64,000 nt of DNA from NCBI GenBank assembly GCA_965153455.1, contig OZ234500.1, forward strand, positions 11,780,001-11,844,000, read 5' to 3'. The notes beneath the pieces are model-generated. The model was not told the DNA's origin, did no database searches, and worked only from the letters and a program-made list of their open reading frames with translations. The first letter of the stretch is position 1. Every line of letters begins with the position of its first letter. The stretch is from Sphagnum compactum. Lineage: Eukaryota; Bryophyta; Sphagnopsida; Sphagnales. Below are positions 1-12,084 of this stretch, piece by piece. Position numbers and translations under genes: made by a program.

Positions 1-296
1 TATTAACACAAATCTTATCTATTTATTAAACTTTTTTTTTTCAAAAGAACGGTCATTGAAATGTTATAATGACCATAATGATATACAACTTCTTTTTTTG
101 TTCAAATGATTTTACACTTTCAAAAGGAAATGAATGTAATTATGTACATTATTGATTTTTTTAAAAAGTCAACGCAAATAATTTCATTTGAACAAAATTT
201 CAATAAAATGTGAATTTTCAAAATTTATGTTTTTGTAATGTTTAAAATGAAATATTTGATAAATAAAATGTAAAGTAACATATTAACACAACAAAT
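1..296. other. AT-rich intergenic DNA
   Basis: Strongly AT-rich sequence with short poly-T and poly-A runs. I see no gene or recognisable repeat. Confidence 0.6.
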
Positions 297-400
297 GGGG
301 TGGTTTGATGGTAAGGGTGTTTGCCTCCATTCAAAAGGTCAAGGGTTCAAACCTCATGGGTGGTGTTGTGTGTGGTCAACAATGGTAAGTTGACCGAACA
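297..400 (+). mobile_element. possible tRNA-derived SINE head
   Basis: A box-A-like stretch (TGGTTTGATGG, 301-311) is followed about 33 bases later by a good box-B match (GGTTCAAACC, 344-353). This is the spacing of an internal RNA polymerase III promoter. The segment does not fold as a full tRNA and lacks CCA, so a tRNA-derived SINE head is likelier than a tRNA gene. The 3' limit is not visible. Confidence 0.35.
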
Positions 401-3400
401 TTTTCCTATCTAGTTCCCTATAATAGGTGCCTAGGTTAATTACATGGCCTACCTACATAGGTTAGGTTTTTAACTTAGTTTAAGTAGTGACACATGTCAA
501 TAAATCATAGGTTGAAAATCATGAAATTATCAATAATATTATATATTAAATAATTTAATTTTAATTGATTTCCATGCTGGCTAGTTAATTAACTAGCAAG
601 TGAATGGCTTGATAAATTTGTATTTCACTTGACAATAACCTTGTTTCACTAGGTACTAATGAAACAATTCATTATCCGTAACAACTGATCCCCGTTCACC
701 AGGGCATTAAACAATTTCACCAAGTAAAAATGTCCAAATTCACTCAAAATCTAGTGAAACCCAGAGTGTACTAAGACGCATTTTGTTGTAGTGACCCAAC
801 ATCCATCCAACACTGAATGGGAAAGGTCATTGGGTGGAATGCACAATGTAATGGGGACATAGTAGTGACAACATCTTTTTGGTTCATAAGAATTTAAATA
901 GTTCGAAAGTCAATTAGTAAACTATGATCTAAAACATATCCTAAAAATATTCTACAAACAAAGACATGGTCCTATCCTTTGGTGGTTCCTAATACTATGT
1001 TTGGACCTTTAGAAAACTCAAGTCAAAAACTCAAGTCAAAAACTCCTTCAATCCAAAAATCAATGTGAAGCCTAAGAATCAACAACTAAACAAATGTAAT
1101 GAATTGAAATTGCCTAACACATATTATGTTACTACCTTAATTGAAGATCAATGTTTGTCTAAATTTGTGCTTAATCATTTAAGTTAGTCAATTGTGTGTG
1201 GGTTGGGACTTGTGGAATTGGATGAATGCGCAAATTAAAACAATCTACTTTAAAGTTTCAAGAGCTTTACTTAATGTTGTAATTGTAGATATTCCCACGC
1301 GTCTCTTTTGTGTATGATTATGTGTGGCATAATGAACAATTGAAAGGCAAATTGGTCACTTAAAAAACAATTCGTTCTTGAGAGCTTAGTCATTGCCATA
1401 TTAACAGTTACATTGTCTTGAGCTTGACATGAACGTTCCTAGATTTTGCTTTTTTTTTGCTCTTCCTTGGCTACTACCCCTATGGCCATTTCATCGGCTA
1501 GCTTGTACTTGCAATGAAGATTTCTAGAGTAGTTATGTCATTGTCAACCTTTTGGTCTATCTCTACCATGGTCAATGCTGCTTTGTGTTTCATGGGTGGT
1601 GTATTTTAAGGTTCTTCCCCAAAATTCAATTTTCCTCACTTTGGAACATCTTTCAAAATTAGCTAGCAATGAATGAAACAAAATAAGGTACATACAAGAT
1701 TTTTTTCTTGTATAAATTTAATGCATTTGAGTGAAAACACACTTAGCAGGACTATTTGAATTGTCATAATCATAATTTTTTTAGATTGTAAATGAACTTA
1801 AATGTAAAACCATATTCAACATTAAGATTATCAATTCCATGTTGCAATAGACTTTAGTGGAAATTTTATATAAAAGTATGGATGAATTCTAAAAGAATAG
1901 TGGATTCATAATGGACTTTTAAAATGATGACACTACATTTTTCAAATACATCAAATGAAAAATATAAGAAGAAGTTGCATGGAAATTTTCCCAGTATATA
2001 AAAAAAAATTGATTTCTAAAAATATTAAATGACATGGTTTTTGTCATTTTTTAATCTTTTATAATCCATTTTACATTGAAATTAAATTCAAACTTTCACA
2101 TGAATTTTTGAATCAATCATATGTTCAGTGATATCTAAAAGATGGTCTACCAATACCTTTGATTGAAAGCATAAAGGATAATTTTAATAATTTTAATATT
2201 TATAATGATTATAGCTGCAAGAATTTTAGATAATGTGAGATGTGTAGTTTTCAAAATGTCAAACGTGAATCAACTAACCATATTTTTATCTATTTTGATG
2301 CATATCTAGTTCCAAAGAGACATTGTTCTTGTTCAAACCTAGCACTATAGAATAGGTGCATGTAAACTTTGCAACATCATGCTTGATGACATGCCATTTT
2401 CAAATTTTTGTTGAAATGGTCCCCAATTCATTTTCAAAATGCCAATGATTTCAGCCCATTTCTAGTAATTGAACCTTGTGAGATTGCTAAGAAACTCCAA
2501 CACTATTACTCTTTTTGTAGGAAGACAAGTTTTTTCCCTTTTGTGTTTTTGTTGCAATTGCCACAAGGTCTAACCTAATCAACCATGTAAATAAGAGCTA
2601 GCTTTGCCCCCTTATGTGATTATTTAAGTTGAATTTTTCCTCAAAGGGGACATTAGTATAAAGTAAAATAAAATACGTGAATAAAATATAGGGTGCAATA
2701 TATTGGTTGTTGGGTAAAAATAGGTGTTAATTAGTTAAAATAGGGTACATTTTATTCAAATAATTAGTTTAATTATAATATAAAGTATGTAATAATCTGA
2801 AATAATGGATTATAATAAATATAAGGTGACTTTAATATGTATATATTTTTAAAAAGATGATAATAGGGTGATAAAAAAAAGTTGGACAATTATCTAATAC
2901 CCCCTAAAAATGGTTGTTCGACATACGCAAATCACAAACTTTACACTGAGTGTGCCCCCTTGAATTTTTCTCAAATTTTTTTTTTTGAAATGTTCCAAAT
3001 TTCTATTTTAAAAATTATTTTAAATTATTTTAAATTATGTTAAGGTTTGTAGTAAAATTTTGAAATTCTGTAACAATTTTACAAATCATTTTTTGCTTAA
3101 AAACATTGATTACAATGCTTTAAAGATGTTTGTGAGTATTTTTATTCATTAAATTAATTTCATATTTATTCACAAGTTTTCATGACATATTATGAATGTT
3201 GTTATATAAATAAATTCAAAAATTTCAACATCAAATTATCACTTTAAAATATTAAATATTAAATAGTGGTTACAACTATGTTGGTAATTGTTAGCACGAT
3301 TGCACTCATAGGGCCTGCAGTCACCATCATCATCATAGATTGTCTAGTGTTGAGTCAGATACAAAGCTCAGTATCCTAACCATGCTCCCGCTAGGTTTGA

Positions 3401-5224
3401 TATGGTGACATTGGGTGGCCATTGGACCCCTCTTTTGAGTCATTTACTCCCTGTAGTTGGAGTTGCTCTTATATAAAATCATATATATAGAGAGACTTTT
3501 CAATCATTATCCTTAGAGCACAAAGTTAAAAATTTCTTCACACTAGAAAAAAGGTTGGAAAACTTATTCTAATGAAACCATCTAACAACTTTCTTACCAA
3601 CAAAGTGAGAAAGTCAAAGATGAATTACCCTAAGCATTTGAAAGTATGAAACTCTTGTAATTTAATTCTATTGCAATTTATGATACAAACTTTTTAGTTT
3701 CAAACTTTCGAGTGGGTCATGTCCACTTTACAAACCTTACCTTATAACCACCCAATGAGTTAGAAGACCTATATCAAATCATGGATGAAGACCGTAAAAA
3801 CAATTCAACAAAATGATTGAGGATTGGAAATAGCCAAGAACTAATTGAAACTCCCAAAGATGCTGAAAAACAAAACTTGAGAGGCCAAGATTGTGAAGGT
3901 CAATATTGTGAAGTGATCAATTAAACTGTGAAATTCCTGGTTTGTACATTGTAACCTATTACTACAATGAGCACATGCAAACCATGTAGGGAAGAAGCTA
4001 GTACAATAAAAAAAAGAATCGGAAAACACAAGAGACATGAAGGCCTCCGGATCATGAGATTCAGACGCTTTGCACACTTAAAGCACTGCCTGGATTTTTC
4101 CTTTGTATTTTCAGCTCCCTCACCTACCTCAAGAAACCTGTTTTCAACAAGCGGGATCTTCTGCGGTGGAAGGTACCAGCCACGGTGTACTGGGATCTTC
4201 TGACCAGTGGAAGGTATCAGCCAGCCTGTCACTATTCTAAAAAGTGAAAAAAACCCAGCTCTGCTTTACAGAGAAAAAGGGCCTGTACTCAAGCCCTTTT
4301 CCTATACTTCATGTTTTATTAAAAAAACAACCTGCATATATACATCCTATACACAGTGGTAAGAGCTTATCCTGTCAGCTACTTTTAACTGCAATTCTAG
4401 CAAGACTATTAACACTCTACAGGTCTAATAAACAAGAAAAAAGACACTAAGATTGAGAGGCTAAAAAGAGAAAAAAAGAGAACTACAAATTGCCGAAGGA
4501 TGCTAAATTCTGGATTTCAAAGCAAATTGATGGGTGTGCAAACTCTTCGGTCTATAATTGCCAGTCACCTGAAGATAATTTGTGTTTGCTACACCATGTC
4601 TTTCATTCTTGTGGGTGTTAACAGAATTCTCAATGCTTTTTGCATCAGGAACAATGTTTTTTTTTCCCCCCTTCGGTTTTAGCGTTTAGATTTTCCTTGA
4701 ATTTTGACAGAATCTTGGGAACTCTTGACCCACTGTCAAGACTTATGACAAAACATGAGTGACAGTATTTTGGGAGTTGACAATTTAAGGTAGTAGTTAT
4801 TTTCTCTGTTATCTTCTTATATTCCAGATTAAGAGGCATTCACAACTGAAATGACTTTTCTGCAGCTGAGAGGTGGAAGTCTTCTCTATACTGATCAAGT
4901 TTTGCCTGTACTTATTTGCACACCGATTGGTATGGTCCACTAGTGGTCCCAGGCTGCTTCATGTACTGTACGGCTCACCAGGTTATGGCAGTTGTGGTGG
5001 AAACCCACTTCTGCAAGAGAACTAATGGCCAACAAAGGCATGTCTATCTAGTGTACTTTTACCCCCACAATAGTGAGTATATTTCATTTCAAGGAGTGTT
5101 CTTACACTTTTGTAAAATTCCGCCTATTTACACCGCAAGTTTGTAAAGGCATACAGGTTTCTCTCAGCCACTGAGTTTACATCTGTCTTGTTTGATCTTG
5201 TACATTGGCCTCTTTGTTTTCAAT
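401..5224. other. intergenic, no supported gene
   Basis: AT-rich DNA with no reading frame resembling a known protein. A tRNA-like D-arm string (GGTTAGGATACT on the minus strand, near 3,380) could be another decayed SINE. Around 4,150-4,235 a short segment containing GGGATCTTCTG...GGAAGGTA is repeated imperfectly about 40 bases apart. Confidence 0.5.
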
Positions 5225-5331
5225 GGGTAAGGCCCTCAGAAGAGGGCATCACCAGAATCGGGTTTTCGCACTTGGCTATTGCCTCATGGAGGCCCTTAAT
5301 CTGGTACTGCCCTCATCTTAGGGCCTTACCC
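5225..5331. mobile_element. foldback element, GGGTAAGG family, copy 1
   Basis: The two ends are inverted repeats: GGGTAAGGCCCT at 5,225 and AGGGCCTTACCC ending at 5,331. Pairing continues inward through AGAGGGCA and TGCCCTC. The whole unit is about 107 bp. It has no coding capacity and resembles a very short MITE. Similar hairpins occur at 6,953, 7,213 and 7,853. Confidence 0.55.
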
Positions 5332-6952
5332 TACACATTACCATAGGCAGCAATGATAATTTCATGGAGGCAAAAGCAAAGTGTACAAACTTCATTGTGG
5401 CTAATTGGAATTAAGAAAGCTCAAGAAAGCCTGAGCAGACAATAATTCCTGCATCAAAACAATGGGAAGAAATAAAATGCAACACAATGAATGATATGAT
5501 ATTATTTACTATAAATTCATACATAATGTTTCTATAATCATTTTTCCACATCCCCCCATTCAGGTACCATTAGACTATGTTGTATCTGAAGGCACCGACA
5601 TATTTTCCTCTGTTTCTCACTCATATATGGCAGTAGTGGGACATTGTAACATGTATCTGATAGACCATATAGTCTTTCTAGATCCAGAGATTTGAACCAT
5701 CAGAATGCTTGCCTATAGACTCTGACCTAGTTTAGATAACTTATTATCCATGGTGACTTTCTGTGCTGTATTCACTTACAGAACTATTTGAGGATTCAGT
5801 TGTGCTTCACAAAATTTGTGAATCATGCCTGCCAAATTCTTGCTCCTTTGTGGTGGGTGTGAATCCCAGACATGCCCCAAAAATGGTTTGCCTTAGCTGA
5901 TAAAGTGTGAATGGCTTTATGCCTGAATTGTGGGGTGACACAGCAGATCTGACAAAGAGGCAAACATAAATTCAAGTCAATGTTCACATAAGCAAATGTG
6001 GTGTCTCCACGACCTAAGAACTAGTACAACAATGACAACAACAAGACACACATCAATGATGTTTGTCAATGCCTCCAGTTTGTAACCTGCACAAAGAACA
6101 TGGCAAATAGTAAGGAAATATGGCACTACAGGTAAGAATCTGGCCTCAGTAGCTCTCCTTTCTGGGAATGTTCGCTAGGAGTGGGCTTCACCCATTGTAA
6201 AGCACAAGGTCAATATTATCATGAACCTAAACACAAGGAGAGATCATGAGGCATAGGAGGAGCAGGGTTCTTACACCTACTCTTTAAGAGTGGAAGGGAT
6301 TTATGCCTTCAAGTACATGTAAGATCCCCACAATTAGGTGTAAGATCCCAGATCCTCTTTCCAGGAGGGATATTCACAGATATGAGGTGCTATCCAAAAG
6401 ACACTAGGAAATTTTGCAGAGTGCTTTACATACTCTTTGACATTGAAACAGGTTTTTGCACAGAGAAAATCTACATTGGAAAGTTGAGAGACATACATAC
6501 ATTTTGAAGAACCACAGGTAACTTGAAAACATTCCTAAACCTTTGACATGCTAATGAATTTCAGACCATGTCAAAAGAGAGCCCTTCTGTGATAATTTCT
6601 CACTGTCTCTGTAGAGATGATGATCACAAGTTGTGAGTAGTACTCCACGATGCTCTCTTTCATATCCTCTGTAAGAATGCTGTGTTCACTTCAATTTTTC
6701 TTGTGTTTTCATTTGCAAAGGCTATACCATAAGCTGGTCCTTGAACATAGCATGCTACACATGTTCTAGCAATCATCTCTAACTGTAAAGAATGTGTATT
6801 TGGTGAGTACCTTACCATCAGTAAAGTTTCTGCCTGAAAGGATGGTACCTTGTGCATAAGGTTCCTCAAATTTCTTACTTATTAGGTGCCTCCTCTCCTC
6901 TCAAATGAATCACAACTATCCATTATTAAAAAAATTACTGGTTCTTTATGCT
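5332..6952. other. intergenic, no supported gene
   Basis: Sequence of mixed composition with only short reading frames and no recognisable protein. A segment near 6,820-6,900 recurs in diverged form near 7,085-7,150, so part of this stretch is the upstream copy of a local duplication of about 250 bp. Confidence 0.45.
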
Positions 6953-7062
6953 GGGTAAGGACCTTGAACAGGGCTGTTCTGAGAATTTGGGTCATGCACT
7001 CAGCTCCCACCTTGCTCAGAATGCTCATTCCCAGAACAGCCCCATTCTTCATCCTTACAATG
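6953..7062. mobile_element. foldback element, GGGTAAGG family, copy 2
   Basis: Left arm begins GGGTAAGGACCTTGAACAGG. The right arm, read as its complement, begins GTAAGGATGAAGAATGGGG, and both arms then share GGCTGTTCTG and GAAT. The unit is about 110 bp with no coding capacity. Confidence 0.5.
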
Positions 7063-7212
7063 TATGTGGAAGGCACATTACCCTCAGTGAAGACTCTGCC
7101 TCAAGGTTCCTCATTTTTGAGGAACCTTACACATAATGTGCCTCCTCTCCTCCAAAATTCAATCAGCACAGCTGTCCATTTTGAAGTCTACTTCTACAGG
7201 TCTTTCATTGGA

Positions 7213-7314
7213 CAAGGACATAAAACAGGGTTGTGGTCCTGTGCCCAACTTGTCCCTTGCGCTGGGCCCTCATTCCCAGAATGGCCCTATTCTGGTCCTT
7301 ACCCTAGACATTCA
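7213..7314. mobile_element. foldback element, GGGTAAGG family, copy 3 (decayed)
   Basis: The right end reads GGTCCTTACCC. The left end (ACAAGGACATAAAACAGGG) pairs with it imperfectly. It lies about 255 bp after copy 2 and shares the flanking GTGCCTCCTCTCC, so copies 2 and 3 probably arose by tandem duplication of one insertion. Confidence 0.4.
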
Positions 7315-7779
7315 ATTGTTGCAAATGGCTGCACATAATATGGTCACTCCATCATCTTGTATCTGATGTTGCACTTTAAATTGCAAATTTTCAGGAGTCT
7401 AGAGACTCTCCTAAGTTCTAAACAAAATTTCCAGTGAGAAGCAAATTCTTACAATTCAGGATGGAGCAGGAGAGGTATAGTCATTCTAGAACTATAGTTG
7501 GTGTGATGTTCCGAACCAGGAAATTGATTAATGGATTTCACCAAAATGTAAGTATCAATTTCAAACCAGAACATCTAGTTTCTCAGGTGGGTCCTCTTCT
7601 TGAAATTTCTTTGTCTTGCAATTGAGCTTAGCAATTTGTCAAAAAGTTATTCAAATTTTTTTCCATGCACATTTTCAAAACCATAACTGAACCTTCCATT
7701 CTTGAAAGATCCCAATTTGATGAGGAAAGGACCTTCCACTTTTGCAAGGTTCCTAAAATTTGAAAAGTTCTTCAGTTAA

Positions 7780-7900
7780 GGTAAGGAACATTTTTCAGCT
7801 CTTCCTCAATTTTCAAGGCCAGGAAGATTTTTCAAGCTCTTCCTCAATTTTCAAGGTAAGCAACAATTTTCTAGCTCTTCCTCACTTTTGACTCCCACTC
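7780..7900. repeat. about 38-bp tandem repeat x 3
   Basis: A segment containing AGCTCTTCCTCAATTTTCAA occurs three times in tandem, near 7,796, 7,834 and 7,873, with small changes. The last copy forms the left arm of the hairpin at 7,853. Confidence 0.6.
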
Positions 7901-7965
7901 TCGGGCTACGACCCTCGGGTGGGTCCTCAAAACCCAGGAAGAGCCACAAAATTGTTCCTTACCCT
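7853..7965. mobile_element. foldback element, GGGTAAGG family, copy 4
   Basis: The left arm, AAGGTAAGCAACAATTTT...AGCTCTTCCT (7,853-7,882), pairs with the right arm, AGGAAGAGCC...CAAAATTGTT...CTTACC (7,936-7,965), over about 30 bases with few mismatches. An inner hairpin joins CCCACTCTCGGG with CCCTCGGGTGGG. It lies just beyond the 3' end of the DUF688-like gene. Confidence 0.6.
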
Positions 7966-8041
7966 ACACAACTGAAACAACATCAAAACAAAGTCAGGGA
8001 AAAACAACATGGGATCTGAAACCATGATTTGGTGAGGAGGA

Positions 8042-9103
8042 CTAAGGAGCTGGAGTTTCAGACCGAATTGAGGATGAAGTCGTCTTGTGTTTTAGTGGGA
8101 CTCGATGGCCGAAGAAGAAGAAGAAGAAGCTGCTACCCAATCTTGCATCTAGTCTCTTGCTCTCCAGCTTCGAGCTTGCAGTTGCTGAGACTTGACGAAC
8201 TTTTTTCTTCAGATTCATAGAGCTTTTGTCAAGTCCTGTCTGAGGGATTCGAGGAACACTAGATTGGAGAGTCTCCTCTGATCTGGTAAGTACAGAAATC
8301 ATGTCTTGTCGATCCATGGAGTGTTTCCTTCCACCGACGCTCGTCTCCTCCGAGAGTTGTGGCAAGACAATGTCCTTGAATTCAGCTTCTAAGCTCAAGG
8401 ACTGGTCGGTTGAAGCAGATGAGACGTTACTATCCTTGAACCCCTGATCATAATTCTTGAAGAGACGAGCACAGAGCGTGAGGAATCTGATCAGGGAAGG
8501 ATTAGCGGAGCTACATTTTCTGCGAAGTGCACGCGAGAATTTCGGCGATTTTGCACAAGATGTGGAAGAACTGAAATTTTCCTCTGAGCTGCATATTGAC
8601 AAATATTCCGATGTCTGGAACATGTCATTGTGCTTAATCAGGTTCTGGAGTCGAGGTGGAGCTGGGAGACCATGTCTAAGTCGACCTTCAGATTCAGCTT
8701 GGATGGCTTGTAGACTTCCTCCTGCCCGATACTCGAAGGAATTATTCTGTGGCGCGGGTTGAACTCTATCATTCCCCTGAGCCTCCTCCTCATCTTCCCG
8801 AGCTCGTTCCGGAAAGCTCAATACTTGGTCACGTTTAGGAGTTCCGGGAATTTCTTCCCAGATAAAGGGAATTGCAGCTAGAACCTCACCAAGGAAGAAG
8901 CTCGATTCCTGCATGAAGAATTCTTCTTCTTCTTGCAGGAAGCTGCTACAACAAGCTGCTGGTCGTGGAGGAGTGGATGGAGCAGTGGCAAAAGGAGAAG
9001 AGAATGTGGCATTTTCAACCTGGCCGCTGCTCTCCACGCGGTAGCCGTGACAGCCGTGCGCGGGAGGCTTTTTGGGCGAACGCAGCAACGACAACGAATC
9101 CAT
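8042..9103 (-). CDS. DUF688-like plant protein
   Basis: An uninterrupted 353-codon frame with no visible intron, richer in GC than its surroundings. Residues 79-90 carry IPFIWEEIPGTPK, the signature of the plant DUF688 family, whose biochemical role I do not know. Much of the rest is low-complexity: a Pro/Ser/Thr-rich N-terminal part (about 35-50), an acidic stretch (100-109), and Ser-rich patches (168-182 and 226-237). Residues 184-217 are basic then hydrophobic. Near the C terminus a run of six Phe (residues 326-331) comes from a GAA-type trinucleotide repeat and is probably a recent expansion. I see no signal peptide or transmembrane segment. The ATG at 9,103 is the first in frame, with a TATA-like box about 220 bp upstream. 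Family membership rests on one motif plus overall character. Confidence 0.75.
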   Translation of the reverse strand: MDSLSLLRSPKKPPAHGCHGYRVESSGQVENATFSSPFATAPSTPPRPAACCSSFLQEEEEFFMQESSFFLGEVLAAIPFIWEEIPGTPKRDQVLSFPERAREDEEEAQGNDRVQPAPQNNSFEYRAGGSLQAIQAESEGRLRHGLPAPPRLQNLIKHNDMFQTSEYLSICSSEENFSSSTSCAKSPKFSRALRRKCSSANPSLIRFLTLCARLFKNYDQGFKDSNVSSASTDQSLSLEAEFKDIVLPQLSEETSVGGRKHSMDRQDMISVLTRSEETLQSSVPRIPQTGLDKSSMNLKKKVRQVSATASSKLESKRLDARLGSSFFFFFFGHRVPLKHKTTSSSIRSETPAP

Positions 9104-9324
9104 GAAACAGCCAAATCAAACACTCTTCCGCTCTCTTTCTTCCCCTCTTGTATCGTGCACACGAAGCCGTGCGCTGGAGACCACAGCGCAAATCCCTTAC
9201 GCCCGCTGCGCCGGCGAAGGTTGAAAATCGAAAATCCTACTTCGACGTCCAACGCCTCCTCCGTCCTGCCCGAAGTTCTCCCCCTTCCCACCCGTTACTT
9301 TTTCCTCCTCCTTCCTCCCACCCG

Positions 9325-9332
9325 TTTTAATA
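9325..9332 (-). promoter_or_regulatory. TATA-like box of the DUF688-like gene
   Basis: TATTAAAA on the minus strand lies about 222 bp upstream of the ATG at 9,103, in a C/T-rich setting. The position would give a 5' leader of about 190 bp. This is a sequence match only. Confidence 0.35.
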
Positions 9333-9356
9333 CCCTGCTTATTCCGCAAGTAACCT

Positions 9357-9444
9357 AAAAATTGAAAAAATAAAATAAAATGACACACTTTAATTAATTC
9401 TTAAGTAAACTTCAAGCGTGTCATTTTCTTACTTTTCAATTTTT
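9357..9444. repeat. AT-rich inverted repeat
   Basis: AAAAATTGAAAAA...AAAATGACAC (9,357-9,386) is repeated in inverse as GTGTCATTTT...TTTTCAATTTTT (9,418-9,444), with a loop of about 30 bases. It is a MITE-like hairpin directly upstream of the DUF688-like gene's promoter region. Confidence 0.6.
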
Positions 9445-9449
9445 AATTA

Positions 9450-12084
9450 AGAAATTCATTGAAGTTTAAGAATTCTTCAATTAACTTCTTAATCTTTTTC
9501 AACTAATTGTTTTCTTTATTTTGTTTTCACTTTATCTTTTAGATCTCATTCATCGCCATAGTTTTCTCTAGCTCAATGATTTTGTAACACAACCAAATGA
9601 ATGGCCTTTTCCAAATGGGTTTCTCCCACACTTCTATTCGTTATGGTATTGGGATGGCAATATGTGTCTATTGGTTTTGTCAAGAGCGCTTCTAACATCG
9701 TACTTGTGATATTGTGGTAAATGAGCACAATAGCAACACCAACCTAATGCCCAAGAATATAAACCTTCAGAAGCCAATCATGTCCTACAACTTGGAATTT
9801 TTTGTTAACTACCTTGGCTTACAAAACGCGGTGGCAATTGCAAAACTTTGGGGGCACATCAAGACTTTTGATTACTCCATGAAATTTTTCACATGCAGAA
9901 GTTTCATTATTCCTTATCAGGTTAAACTACTAAAAAATTATTAGTTGGCTTTTCTTAATTGGTTCTTTGAAAACCAATAGAAGATGTTTAAACCAATGTT
10001 GGATGTAACCTTATTTTTTCAAGAGAGATTTCGCCAATGTGCCACCTAGAAAGTTGCCTTGCGACCCCCATAAAAAATAATTCTCAACTGTTGATTTCAC
10101 CAAGATTTTAGCCATCGACGTTAGGGTTTGTCACACTTTGGATGTGAGAGGAAAATGACTTGTTATCACGGATACCAATGCCATGGGGTTCATTCATTTG
10201 AATATTCATCTATGACTTGTATTGAATTTATTCCTAATTTTTAATTTAATTTCGAGTCATTTTTAAATAACTTCTAATTAAGTTTAGGTTCATTTCTAAT
10301 TCATTTCTAGTTCATTTTCAATTAACTTTTAGTTCATTTTTAGTTAAGTATAATATGTAGTTCATTTTTAGTTAACTTTTAATTCACTCCCGTTAACTTC
10401 TAATTAACTCTCAATTAACTGAAATTTAATTGAAAGTTAATTAGTTAGGAAGACTCTCAAGAAGCTTATTTACTTGATGCACACATAAAAACCTCCTTGG
10501 AAACTTCTTTGAGTTAGGTTCCCAAAGGGATATAAATAGAAGTAGGATCCTTCATTTCCTTGAGTCTGTTCAATAGAAGTCTTAAGCACAATTTTACACC
10601 ATAACCTTATCATGTTCTTTTCATGTTCATGTTCATGTTTGCATATGTTAGCATAATAAAGATCTATTTTCATGTTTGTCTTACACATCTTGTGTTCTTA
10701 TTCTTAGTTGTTGTGTTCTAATTTTGAATCACATAATCTTGTTTTGTTCCTTGTTTTGAAAGTTAGATTTAGACCTTTCCCTTAGCCTTTTTTCTTGTGG
10801 TTTTTTTTGTTCTTGACACTTACCACCAAAGGCTCTTCCTCCCATTCTCAATTTGCTCAGTTGCAAGTGTAGACATAGTGCCATCACCTCTTCGCATACG
10901 TTTTCGTTGCCATGTTTTGTCGAAGTTTCCTTTTGAAAAAATTAATGTCATTATTTTGCATCAAATCCTTGCAACAATGTCACCCCGTCTTCCTACTTTG
11001 ATAACCATTTAGATCATCACCTTTAGCCTTGATCACAATAAAATTTTGTTGGAACTCAAAACTACAAAATGCTTAAAGCTTGAACTCACAAGCTCCCATT
11101 GCAACTTGAAGCAAATTATGATTTAGGGTTAGCTTTGTTGTTGCATTTGAAGAAGGCTAAAGTATTTTGGGTGGGAGTTTTATTATAGTTTGATCAACAT
11201 TCATTATAGTTCAATGGAGGTGTATTTTGGGTTATAAAATGTGTTGCAATTACAAATGTCTCTAAAGCTTGAACCTCAAATATAACTATGGCACTTGCTA
11301 CCATGGAGCTCGCAAGGAATTTTTCTTTTTCTTTACATTTCAAGGTCATTATAAGTTACATTGTTGTTCGTCTTGTTTTTTGGAAAAAAATTCTAGGATT
11401 TGCTTTGTTCAATGCACAATGGGACCTCCACAGCTTCCGATTGGGTTCAAGTATAAGTTTTTTTTTTTCTGGTGTGGGCAAATGCTTTTGATGTTGTTTC
11501 ATTGAGTTAGGTTGGTCCTATTGTTGTCTGTATTGCATCTTGTTACGCTATTGTCGATGGTGATGGTTTAGTCAACATAGAGGTTATTGCTAATGATTTG
11601 TGTCCCATAGATGTATTATTAAGTCTAGAGTCATTGCTTGATGCTAGCCCAATTGAGAAGTTGATGAGAAAAAAAAAGGTGTGGGAATCATAAATAATTA
11701 GGCAACAAAGCTTCCATGGGTGGAGCTTGCTGTTGGTCCTAATGGGAATGTGCATATGGTTAGGTGTTGGGTGTGTTCACAAATCAAAGGGAGGGAGAAT
11801 CTCTTAGTTCGCAAGGTAAATAGCTTCCAAAAGCATGCTAGGAGGTGAAAATGTAAGAAAGTTGAATCTAATTGTGCTATTGGTTAGTATTTCATGTTTA
11901 CAAAATTGTAGCATGCCAAGAATGACGAATCCTTCTAGACATAATGGTAGATTTGTTGAATGGGGAGGATGTGGTGGAGAGAAAATGGAAATTTTTGCAA
12001 TTTGTTGTTGTTTCTATTCTCGAATGTGAAACACACTCCAAAAAAAACATTGGAACAACACAACAGGGTGGGACATTGTAGAAG
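9450..12084. other. intergenic, low-complexity patch
   Basis: AT-rich, with no recognisable gene. Between about 10,250 and 10,445 a degenerate repeat of TTAACTTTTAGTTCATTTT recurs many times. Only short reading frames are present. The far end may hold the 5' remains of the hAT-like pseudogene that follows. Confidence 0.45.

Noticed and set aside
3300-3420. tRNA-like text (GGTTAGGATACT) considered as a tRNA gene
   Set aside because: The acceptor stem and T arm do not form; at most a decayed SINE.
6886-7338. 150-codon plus-strand frame
   Set aside because: It crosses two foldback elements and their duplicated flanks, with no domain.
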